Source: CAZQSS01 sp964596405
GTDB taxonomy: Bacteria; Patescibacteriota; Patescibacteriia; Magasanikbacterales; UBA10003
Direction of reading: 5' to 3'
Assembly: GCA_964596405.1 (NCBI GenBank)
Contig: CAZQSS010000030.1
Span: 1-10,504, forward strand
Length of the DNA: 10,504 nucleotides
In this document: one piece after another, positions 4,763 to 10,504 of the stretch
How positions within the stretch are numbered: the stretch's first letter is position 1
How the letters are laid out: each line of letters begins with the position of its first letter
The notes under the pieces: generated by a model
What the model saw: the letters and a program-made list of their open reading frames with translations, nothing else
What the model was told of the DNA's origin: nothing
The model's database searches: none
Translations under genes and position numbers: made by a program

Positions 4763-5887
4763 ATGGTAATTGGGATAGATGCCTCTAGGGCCAATAACAA
4801 CGAAAAAACCGGCGTAGAATGGTACGCTTATTTTGTTATCCAAGAGTTAAAAAAGATTATTCCGGCTGATGTTCAAGTCCGGCTTTACACGCGGGAGCCG
4901 CTCAAAGGGGATTTGGCCCGGTTGCCGCCGAATTGGCAAGAAAAAGTTTTAAGTTGGCCGCCGCGCCGGCTTTGGACACAACTTCGTCTTTCCTATGAGG
5001 TGTGGCGCCAGCCGCCGGATGTTTTATTTGTGCCGGCGCACGTTTTGCCACTCGTCGTTCCCAAAAAAACTTTTTTAACGATTCATGATTTGGGCGGATT
5101 GCGTTTCCCGGCCGGCTACACGCTTTTTGAAAAAGTTTACGCGCGTTTTTACATCCGGTTCGCCCTCGCTCGCGCTCAGATTATTACCCCATCGGAATTC
5201 ACCCGCGAAGAAATTTTATATTTGTTTAAAACCCCGTTAGAAAAAATCAAAGTCATTTATAACAGTTACGATAATAATTTATTCAAACCCGTAACGGATC
5301 AGGAAAAAATCCAAACTGTTTTGAGAAAATATAATATTCACCGGCCTTTCTTTTTGAGCATCAGCCGGCTGGAAGAAAAGAAAAATACCGCCGGTATTAT
5401 TGAGGCGTTTGAGATATTTAAAGAACAAAGAACAAAGAACAAAGAACAAGAAACGAAATTGGTGCTTTTGGGCAAGCCCGGCCACGGTTTTGCTAAAGTT
5501 GAGAAAGCGATAGAATCGTCAAAATACAAAAACGATATTATTTTACCCGGCTGGGTGGAGACGGCGGATGTGCCGGTTTTGATGAGCGCGGCCATTGCTT
5601 TTATTTTTCCCAGTTTTTACGAGGGTTTTGGTATCCCGATTTTGGAGGCGCAAGCCTGCGGCCTGCCAGTCATCACTTCAAATTTAGCGTCCTGCCCGGA
5701 AGTGGCGCACACCGCCGCTATTCTTGTAAATCCTTATCGGCCGGCCGAAATCGCGCAGGCGATGAACGAAATTGTCTCATCAGAAAAATTAGCCAGTCAG
5801 CTTAAAGAAGCGGGCTTAAATCGGGTTAAAGAGTTTGGTTGGAATAAGGCGGCCGAAGCCATTTGGCAGGCCTTGCTTTCCGCATAA
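4763..5887 (+). CDS. Glycosyltransferase, GT4 family (GT-B fold)
   Basis: Predicted 374 aa. It resembles retaining family 4 glycosyltransferases, which move a sugar from a nucleotide donor onto lipid or polysaccharide acceptors at the cytoplasmic face of the membrane. The N-terminal domain has MVIGIDASRANNN-TGVEWY and LTIHDLGGLRFP. The C-terminal donor domain has FFLSISRLEEKKN, LVLLGKPG, DIILPGWVE and the EX7E motif EGFGIPILE (Glu287, Glu295) followed by AQACGLPVI. Donor and acceptor cannot be told. Between FEIFKEQ and KLVLLG sits a hydrophilic insert encoded by a 7-bp tandem repeat (5420-5454). Starts at ATG 4763 without an SD, downstream of palindromic repeat 4671-4740. It stands alone rather than in a polysaccharide cluster. 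Confidence 0.93.
   Translation: MVIGIDASRANNNEKTGVEWYAYFVIQELKKIIPADVQVRLYTREPLKGDLARLPPNWQEKVLSWPPRRLWTQLRLSYEVWRQPPDVLFVPAHVLPLVVPKKTFLTIHDLGGLRFPAGYTLFEKVYARFYIRFALARAQIITPSEFTREEILYLFKTPLEKIKVIYNSYDNNLFKPVTDQEKIQTVLRKYNIHRPFFLSISRLEEKKNTAGIIEAFEIFKEQRTKNKEQETKLVLLGKPGHGFAKVEKAIESSKYKNDIILPGWVETADVPVLMSAAIAFIFPSFYEGFGIPILEAQACGLPVITSNLASCPEVAHTAAILVNPYRPAEIAQAMNEIVSSEKLASQLKEAGLNRVKEFGWNKAAEAIWQALLSA
5420..5454 (+). repeat. Heptanucleotide tandem repeat inside the glycosyltransferase gene
   Basis: Four perfect AAAGAAC units (5420-5447) and one degenerate unit (AAGAAAC, 5448-5454). They encode KEQRTKNKEQE in an apparent surface loop of the C-terminal domain. Because 7 is not a multiple of 3, gain or loss of one unit would shift the frame. 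Confidence 0.9.
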
Positions 5888-5900
5888 CTTGTGCTATAAT
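5873..5900 (+). promoter_or_regulatory. Promoter of holB
   Basis: TTGCTT (5873-5878), 16-bp spacer, perfect TATAAT (5895-5900) with an extended -10 TG at 5892-5893. The -35 lies in the last codons of the glycosyltransferase gene. The predicted start falls at the first base or so of the palindrome 5909-5987. Confidence 0.75.
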
Positions 5901-5908
5901 ATAAAGAT

Positions 5909-5987
5909 GATACGAATCAACGAATGTGGTATACAAATCTACAAATGTGATTCGTAGATTCGTATATAAAATTTGCAGATTCGTATC
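5909..5987 (+). repeat. 79-bp AT-rich palindrome forming the holB leader
   Basis: Built from degenerate 8-bp-spaced words: ACGAAT, ACAAAT, then their complements ATTCGT and ATTTGC. Left half 5909-5947 and right half 5949-5987 are complementary at 30 of 39 positions (hand count, no gaps), with perfect 10-bp ends GATACGAATC/GATTCGTATC. It ends six bases before the holB ATG. Confidence 0.85.
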
Positions 5988-5993
5988 TTAATT

Positions 5994-6974
5994 ATGATTA
6001 TCGGCCACGCCAAACAACTGGATTTTTTGCGCAAAAGCTGGGAAGAAAAACACATCAGTCATGCTTATCTTTTTGTGGGGCCGCACGGCGTGGGCAAGCG
6101 TCGGGTGGCAACGGAATTGGCCGGTTGGGTTTTGGGTAAAAAGGAGGCGCCGGAAGATTTGGCCCGGGAATTTCAAATTTGTTACGTGGAGCGCGAGCCG
6201 AATAAGAAAACCGGCAAAAAAAACAAAGATATTTCCATTGATCAAATTCACGCCGTCCGCAATTATCTTTCCCACCATTCTTTTTTAAACAATCATAAGC
6301 TGGTGATTATAGATGAAGCGGAATTTATGAGCCGGAGCGCCGGCAACGCGCTTTTGAAAACTTTGGAAGAACCGGCGCCGCAATCCACCACCATTCTTTT
6401 GGCCGACGACGAGAAAAGATTACTCCCGACCATTGTTTCGCGCTGTCAGCTTTTGCGATTTTACCCGGTGGCTACCACGGAGATTGCCGAGGCGCTTAAA
6501 AGATTAGGCGTTAAAAAAGAAGAAGCGGAAAATTTGGCGCGGTTGAGTCATCACCGGCCCGGGCGGGCGCTGGAATTATGGCAAGAGACAGCCGAATTGG
6601 AATTTTACAACACGGAGGCAAAAAAGTTTTTTAATCTTTTGGATAATTCTTTGGGCAAGCGATTTAAAGAGTTGAGTAAATTTTTCGGCAAATCAGAATC
6701 CGGCGATCATGGTGATCATATTGAAAAACGCGATGAGCTGGTTAAAGTTTTAAATATCTGGCAGGGATTGTGGCGCGATATTATGTTGTGCCGGAGCGAA
6801 GCGGGGGAATTGATTGACAACGCGTCTTTCGCGGATAAAATAAAAATTCAGAGTCAAAAGCGCGGCGCGCGGGCGATGGCCAAATCAATCCAAGAAATTG
6901 AAGAGGCAAAAAAATTGTTGCATCAGAACATTCACCCGCGTTTAATTTTTGAAAATTTAATTGTTAATTTTTAA
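5994..6974 (+). CDS. holB: DNA polymerase III delta-prime subunit (clamp-loader)
   Basis: Predicted 326 aa. Delta-prime is the stator of the clamp loader that places the sliding clamp on DNA. Motifs: HAYLFVGPHGVGKRR (P-loop position, Gly29-Arg36), VIIDEAEFMSRSAGNALLKTLEEP (Walker B region), TTILLADD, and the SRC motif IVSRCQLLRF (Ser149-Cys151) that supplies the arginine finger to the neighbouring subunit. The P-loop Ser/Thr after Lys35 is Arg, as expected for a subunit that need not bind ATP. The CxxCxxC zinc module common in this family is missing; only one Cys remains in that stretch. ATG 5994 gives the family start MIIGHAKQLDFL; an upstream in-frame TTG (5973) lies in the palindrome. A C-terminal domain follows residue ~190. 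No SD. Confidence 0.92.
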   Translation: MIIGHAKQLDFLRKSWEEKHISHAYLFVGPHGVGKRRVATELAGWVLGKKEAPEDLAREFQICYVEREPNKKTGKKNKDISIDQIHAVRNYLSHHSFLNNHKLVIIDEAEFMSRSAGNALLKTLEEPAPQSTTILLADDEKRLLPTIVSRCQLLRFYPVATTEIAEALKRLGVKKEEAENLARLSHHRPGRALELWQETAELEFYNTEAKKFFNLLDNSLGKRFKELSKFFGKSESGDHGDHIEKRDELVKVLNIWQGLWRDIMLCRSEAGELIDNASFADKIKIQSQKRGARAMAKSIQEIEEAKKLLHQNIHPRLIFENLIVNF

Positions 6975-6980
6975 AACTAA

Positions 6981-7014
6981 GACGAATTCGTACTATTCGT
7001 ACTGATTCGTAATT
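6981..7014. repeat. Degenerate TTCGTA word array between holB and the beta-propeller gene
   Basis: Perfect 10-bp palindrome ACGAATTCGT followed by three spaced TTCGTA words. These are the words seen in the right half of the 5909-5987 palindrome, but without a matching left half. It may be a deletion remnant of that element type. No convincing promoter or terminator is visible in this gap; a TATTAT at 7017-7022 has no -35. Confidence 0.5.
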
Positions 7015-7031
7015 AGTATTATTTATTTCAT

Positions 7032-8114
7032 ATGCGCAAGTCCATCTTTGTCTTAAGTATCGTGGCCGTCTTTTTGATTTTAGGCGGCGCCGGTTGCGAT
7101 CCGCTTAATTTTTTTAACGTCGGCGGAGCTAGTAATCCGGCCAGCAAAACTGACGGCGGTATTTTTAAAAGCGTTGACAGGGGTGAGACCTGGGTTAACC
7201 TTTCACAGCTCCTGACCACCGGCGCCAAGCGTGATTTCCGGTCGGCCGGTATCGCCAGTTTCGCCATTGATCCGAGCGATCATCTGGCTTTATACGCCGG
7301 TAGCATTGATAATGGTTTGTTCTACAGTTATAGCGGCAGCGCCGGCTGGGAGCAGCCCGATCAAATTAAGGGCGGCACAGTCAAAGCGGTGGCGGTTGAT
7401 CCCAAAAACAAATGCGTCATCTATATTGTCATCGGCAACATGATTTATCAGTCTAATGATTGCAACCGCACTTATGGCGCCATTTATCAGGAAGCGCGCC
7501 CCGAGGTGGCGGTGACCGGTTTGGTGATAGACAGCTTTAACAGCTCAATTATTTACGCGGGCAATACGGCCGGCGACGTGTTTAAGAGTACCGATCGGGG
7601 TCGCAGCTGGGTGGTGGTTAAACGGTTTGAAAATCCGATAGCCAAAATTATTGTTAACCCGATTGATACGCGCGTTGTTTACGCGGCGACTCAAGATCGC
7701 GGCATCTACCGCAGCGCCGACGGCGGTTTGAGTTGGAAAGATTTGAGTGACGGTCTAAAACAATTTGGCGGCGCTTTTGTTTATCGCGATTTGGCTTTGT
7801 TTGATGAAAAAAATGAAGGCTTGCTCTTGGCTTCCCAGTATGGCCTGATCCGAAGCGGCAATGGCGGCCAAACTTGGCAGGCTCTAAATTTGTTGACACC
7901 GCCCAATGGCGCTGACATCAGAACCTTGGCGGTCAATCACCAAAACAGCAAAGAAATTTATTATTCCACACCTTCCACTTTGTACAAAACAGTTGATGGC
8001 GGTTTAAAGTGGGTGACTAAAAAATTGCCCAGCACCCGCGCGCCAACTCTTTTAAGAATTGATCCGGTCGATCCCAAAGTATTGTATCTGACCTTTGAAC
8101 CGCTTAAAAAATAA
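7032..8114 (+). CDS. Asp-box (BNR/sortilin-like) beta-propeller lipoprotein
   Basis: Predicted 360 aa. The N-terminus MRKSIFVLSIVAVFLILGGAGC is a signal peptide ending in a lipobox-like GAGC (Cys22), so it is probably membrane-tethered outside the cell. The rest contains five Asp-box repeats of the type S-x-D-x-G-x-T-W: GGIFKSVDRGETW, GDVFKSTDRGRSW, RGIYRSADGGLSW, YGLIRSGNGGQTW and STLYKTVDGGLKW. They alternate with IDPSD/VDPKNK/VNPIDTRVVYA strands typical of VPS10/sortilin and YCF48-like propellers. Two further Cys (DPKNKC, SNDC) could form a disulphide. Binding partner and any enzymatic activity are unknown; sialidase catalytic residues are not evident. No SD. Probably co-transcribed with holB, 57 bases upstream. 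Confidence 0.87.
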   Translation: MRKSIFVLSIVAVFLILGGAGCDPLNFFNVGGASNPASKTDGGIFKSVDRGETWVNLSQLLTTGAKRDFRSAGIASFAIDPSDHLALYAGSIDNGLFYSYSGSAGWEQPDQIKGGTVKAVAVDPKNKCVIYIVIGNMIYQSNDCNRTYGAIYQEARPEVAVTGLVIDSFNSSIIYAGNTAGDVFKSTDRGRSWVVVKRFENPIAKIIVNPIDTRVVYAATQDRGIYRSADGGLSWKDLSDGLKQFGGAFVYRDLALFDEKNEGLLLASQYGLIRSGNGGQTWQALNLLTPPNGADIRTLAVNHQNSKEIYYSTPSTLYKTVDGGLKWVTKKLPSTRAPTLLRIDPVDPKVLYLTFEPLKK

Positions 8115-8122
8115 TCTATAAT
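8095..8122 (+). promoter_or_regulatory. Promoter of frr
   Basis: TTGAAC (8095-8100), 16-bp spacer, perfect TATAAT (8117-8122) at the very end of the beta-propeller gene. The predicted start coincides with the beginning of the palindrome at 8126. Confidence 0.75.
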
Positions 8123-8125
8123 AGT

Positions 8126-8194
8126 CTACAAATTACAAATGGATACAAATATACAAATCGTATATGTATATTTGTAAAAATTTGTAATTCGTAG
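8126..8194 (+). repeat. 69-bp AT-rich palindrome forming the frr leader
   Basis: Direct words TACAAAT (several at 7-9-bp spacing) followed by their complements ATTTGTA. Halves 8126-8159 and 8161-8194 are complementary at 28 of 34 positions (hand count). It occupies the transcript from its predicted first bases to 20 bases before the frr ATG. Confidence 0.85.
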
Positions 8195-8214
8195 CCCTAA
8201 TTATATCAAATTGT

Positions 8215-8766
8215 ATGTTTAATTTTGACGCTTACAGTCCGGAATTTAAAAAAATTGAAGAACGTTTAAAGACCGATTTTGACCATTTGCGCACCGGCCG
8301 CGCCAATGCCAGTATTTTGGATTTGGTGCAGGTGGAAGCTTACGGCGCCATGACGCCGCTCAAGGGCATGGCTTCAATTACCATTCCGGATTCCAAGACT
8401 ATCGCCATTGAGCCGTGGGATAAAAGCATTTTGAAAGAAATAGAAAAGGCGATTGCGGCGGCCAATTTGGGTTTGCAGCCGGTCAATGACGGCAAGGCGG
8501 TGCGTTTGGTGATGCCGCCCATGACCGAAGAATTCAGAAAAGAACTGATTAAGGTGGTAAATCAAAAAATGGAGCAGGCGCGCATTGCCTTGCGCCAGTT
8601 GCGCGACCAGATTCGCGATAAAATTTTTGCCGAAGAAAAAGCCAAAACCATGGGCGAAGATGAGCGTTTTCGTTTGCAGGAGAAACTGGATAAACAGTCT
8701 AAGGATTTTAACGACAAAATTAAAGTGATGGGTGAAGAAAAGGAAAAAGAAATAATGACCATCTAG
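8215..8766 (+). CDS. frr: Ribosome recycling factor
   Basis: Predicted 183 aa, the usual size. RRF works with EF-G to split the post-termination ribosome. Characteristic sequence runs throughout: LRTGRANASILD near the N-terminus, the domain II stretch ITIPDSKTIAIEPWDKSILKE, then GLQPVNDGKAVRLVMPPMTEEFRKELIK and ARIALRQLRDQIRDKI in the long helical domain. ATG 8215 gives the expected start (MFNFDAYSPEFKKIEERL). There is no SD; the start follows a 69-bp palindromic leader. pyrH and tsf, frequent frr neighbours, are absent here. Ends with TAG. Confidence 0.97.
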   Translation: MFNFDAYSPEFKKIEERLKTDFDHLRTGRANASILDLVQVEAYGAMTPLKGMASITIPDSKTIAIEPWDKSILKEIEKAIAAANLGLQPVNDGKAVRLVMPPMTEEFRKELIKVVNQKMEQARIALRQLRDQIRDKIFAEEKAKTMGEDERFRLQEKLDKQSKDFNDKIKVMGEEKEKEIMTI

Positions 8767-8907
8767 TTTAAATCCGAAATCCTAAATCCGAAATTCGAAA
8801 CAAATTCTAATGTCCAAAATCCAAAAACCCAAACAGCGAGTTTGAAATTTTGAAAATTTGAATTTTGATATTGTTTCGGATTTCGAATTTAGAGTTTAGA
8901 ATTTAAA
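8767..8907 (+). repeat. 141-bp imperfect palindrome filling the frr-glyS gap
   Basis: It starts at the base after the frr stop and ends 12 bases before the glyS ATG. The first part is a 7-bp-period array (AAATCCG, AAATCCT, AAATCCG, AAATTCG). Arms 8767-8834 and 8840-8907 are complementary at about 50 of 68 positions without gaps (hand count), around the loop AGCGA. No promoter precedes it, so glyS is probably expressed by read-through from frr or from within this region. Confidence 0.8.
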
Positions 8908-8919
8908 GAATTATTGTGT

Positions 8920-10320
8920 ATGTCTAAACAATCTAACCAGCCAGCGGTTGAATCCAAAATGGAAAAGCTTATCTCTTTATGTAAGCGCCGCGGTTTTGTT
9001 TTTCCGTCTTCGGAAATTTATGGTGGATTATCTTCTTGTTATGATTATGGTCCTTTGGGAGTGGAATTAAAAAATAATATAAAAAAGGCGTGGTGGAAGG
9101 CAATAGTCCAGACGCGCGACGATGTGGTGGGTTTGGATTCGTCTATTCTCACGTCTAAAATTGTTTGGGAGGCCAGCGGCCACCTGCAGAGTTTTAATGA
9201 TCCGCTGGTAGAATGTAAAAAGTGTCAGCATCGTTTTCGCGCGGATCATTTGTTGGAAGCCAGACAAGCGGAGCCGGGTTATATTAAAGAAAAACCGCTG
9301 ACGATTAAGGATGTGGCTTGTCCGGATTGCGGGGGCGAGTTGAGCGAACCGCGCAATTTTAATCTTTTGATGAAAACCGAGCTGGGCGCGGTTGAAGGCG
9401 CGAAAGAAGAAGCATATTTGCGCGGGGAAACTTGCCAGGGAATTTATTTGGATTTTTTAAATGTGAAAGACAGCCTGAGAAAAAAGCTGCCGTTTGGCAT
9501 CGCTCAAATTGGCAAGGCTTTCCGTAATGAGATTACCACCAAGAATTTTATTTTTCGCACGCGTGAATTTGAACAAATGGAAATGCAGTATTTTGTCAAT
9601 CCTCAAGAAGTTGGCAAGTTTTTTGAGGAATGGAGGGAGTGGACAATGGAGTGGTATAAAAGAATGATTTACCGGCCGGAAAATTTGCGTTGGCGTCAGC
9701 ACGAAGAAGATGAGCGCGCCCATTATGCCAAAGACGCGTGGGATGTTGAGTATAATACGCCGATGGGCTGGAAAGAATTTGCCGGCGTCCATAATCGCGG
9801 CGATTGGGATTTATCGCGTCATAGTCAATATAGCGGCGTGGATTTGTCTTATCATGATTTGGAGACCGATAAAAAGTTTATACCTTGGATAAGCGAAGTT
9901 TCTTTTGGTTGCGACCGCGCGGTTTTTTTGTTTTTACTTGATGCTTATGATGAAGTTGAGGCTCGGAGCGGCGATGAGGAGGCCAAGCACGAGAAAGAAA
10001 TTGTATTGCGTTTGCATAAAGATTTAGCGCCAATCAAAGTGGCGATTTTGCCGCTTTCTAAAAAAGAGCCGCTCGCCGAATTGGCCGGGAAAATCGCCAA
10101 AGAATTGCGCCCGCATTTTATGTTGCAATACGATGAAACCGGCTCTATCGGCAAACGTTACCGCCGGCAGGATGAAATCGGCACGCCCTATTGCGTGACC
10201 GTGGATTTTGAATCAGCCGAAGATAAAAAAGTCACTGTCCGCGACCGCGACAGCATGCAACAGGAAAGAGTGGCGATTGACGAGTTGAGAGATTATTTGA
10301 AAAAGAAGTTTGGTTGTTAA
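8920..10320 (+). CDS. glyS: Glycyl-tRNA synthetase, dimeric (eukaryote/archaeal-like) type
   Basis: Predicted 466 aa, class II synthetase charging tRNA-Gly. It is the single-chain alpha2 form, not the GlyQ/GlyS tetramer. Motif 1 region includes YDYGPLGVELKNNIKKAWW. Two Cys pairs, CKKC (99, 102) and CPDC (134, 137), could bind zinc in the insertion. The strand usually reading YLRPETAQGIF is YLRGETCQGIY. Motif 2 is GKAFRNEITTKNFIFRTREFEQ (Arg202). Motif 3 is SFGCDRAVFLFLLDAY (Arg333). The C-terminal anticodon-binding domain includes IKVAILPLSKKEPL, YDETGSIGKRYRRQDEIGTPYC and VRDRDSMQQERV. ATG 8920 is preferred over an in-frame TTG at 8914. No SD. Follows frr across a 141-bp palindrome. Confidence 0.96.
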   Translation: MSKQSNQPAVESKMEKLISLCKRRGFVFPSSEIYGGLSSCYDYGPLGVELKNNIKKAWWKAIVQTRDDVVGLDSSILTSKIVWEASGHLQSFNDPLVECKKCQHRFRADHLLEARQAEPGYIKEKPLTIKDVACPDCGGELSEPRNFNLLMKTELGAVEGAKEEAYLRGETCQGIYLDFLNVKDSLRKKLPFGIAQIGKAFRNEITTKNFIFRTREFEQMEMQYFVNPQEVGKFFEEWREWTMEWYKRMIYRPENLRWRQHEEDERAHYAKDAWDVEYNTPMGWKEFAGVHNRGDWDLSRHSQYSGVDLSYHDLETDKKFIPWISEVSFGCDRAVFLFLLDAYDEVEARSGDEEAKHEKEIVLRLHKDLAPIKVAILPLSKKEPLAELAGKIAKELRPHFMLQYDETGSIGKRYRRQDEIGTPYCVTVDFESAEDKKVTVRDRDSMQQERVAIDELRDYLKKKFGC

Positions 10321-10348
10321 GTTGAGATTGTTGACTAATTTTACACAA

Positions 10349-10417
10349 TGTCATCCCCGTGAAACCGGGGATCCAGTCGCATGATCACTGGATTCCCGAT
10401 CGCGGTCGGGAATGACA
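10349..10417. repeat. 69-bp dispersed palindromic repeat (MITE/REP-like), copy 2
   Basis: Same ends and internal hairpins as 4671-4740 (TGTCATCCCCG ... CGGGAATGACA). The variable part lies between GGATCCAGTC and CTGGATTCCC. The first stem is one pair shorter (CCCCG around TGAAAC). It lies after the glyS stop and 35 bases before the next putative start, again in a leader position. Confidence 0.85.
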
Positions 10418-10451
10418 AAGAGGAGTTGTTCAATTTTAAAATTATCTGAAT

Positions 10452-10504
10452 ATGCCCGAAAGACAATCAGTTGAAACATCTCAACCCGAACACAAAGAAC
10501 ACGA
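10452..10504 (+). CDS. Putative CDS start, truncated by the window end
   Basis: ATG at 10452 opens a frame without stops to the window end, reading MPERQSVETSQPEHKEH, polar and probably disordered. There is no SD at a useful distance, in keeping with the other plus-strand genes; an AGAGGAG lies about 26 bases upstream, too far. It follows the palindromic repeat as other genes here do. With only 17 full codons its identity cannot be judged. Confidence 0.4.
   Translation, partial: MPERQSVETSQPEHKEH

Noticed and set aside
5973..5993. TTG start for holB (and TTG 8914 for glyS)
   Set aside because: The extra codons lie in the palindromic leader or just after it and lengthen the proteins beyond the family start; ATG codons follow directly.
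8767..8907. CRISPR array or tRNA in the periodic intergenic sequence
   Set aside because: Units are 7 bp and contiguous with no unique spacers, and no cloverleaf or CCA-type 3' end can be drawn.

Overview
This window looks like a chromosomal segment of a Candidate Phyla Radiation (Patescibacteria) bacterium. That is inferred from the gene set and style: a DUF4012 membrane protein next to mreB, a dimeric-type glycyl-tRNA synthetase carrying an unusual active-site signature, a minimal DNA polymerase III delta-prime subunit, and plus-strand genes that lack Shine-Dalgarno (SD) sequences. The standard genetic code fits; TGA is used as a stop in the minus-strand genes.

Layout. Positions 1-2725 carry two plus-strand cell-envelope genes, a DUF4012 protein and MreB. 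Each is preceded by a copy of the same ~145-bp structured leader, which ends on the start codon. Positions 2726-3001 are non-coding and rich in inverted repeats. Positions 3002-4630 are a minus-strand island of five very small genes: four zinc-ribbon or coiled-coil proteins and one lipoprotein. They form two tandem transcription units of the same design: TTGACA promoter with a 17-bp spacer, a boxA-like leader motif, a strong AAGGAGG-type SD, small genes and a rho-independent terminator. Two of the zinc-ribbon genes are each interrupted by a single-base frameshift. Positions 4763-10320 return to plus-strand housekeeping genes: a family 4 glycosyltransferase, delta-prime (holB), an Asp-box beta-propeller lipoprotein, ribosome recycling factor (frr) and glycyl-tRNA synthetase (glyS). 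A last CDS begins at about 10452 and runs off the window.

Two patterns cut across the genes. First, almost every plus-strand intergenic interval holds a long imperfect palindrome. Where a promoter can be seen (before the glycosyltransferase, holB and frr), the palindrome lies between the predicted transcription start and the start codon, so it would make up most or all of the 5' UTR. The palindromes belong to at least three unrelated sequence families: the DUF4012/mreB leader, a dispersed 70-bp repeat present twice, and AT-rich 7-8-bp word arrays. Second, the minus-strand island has none of these. It uses strong SDs, CTG/CTC leucine codons and frequent TGA stops, unlike its neighbours, and looks acquired or under a different expression regime.

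The genes do not form one pathway. MreB, DUF4012 and the glycosyltransferase point to the cell envelope. frr and glyS are translation genes and holB is replication. The most novel items are the duplicated covarying leader in front of DUF4012 and mreB, the promoter-hairpin-start architecture, and the twin zinc-ribbon units.
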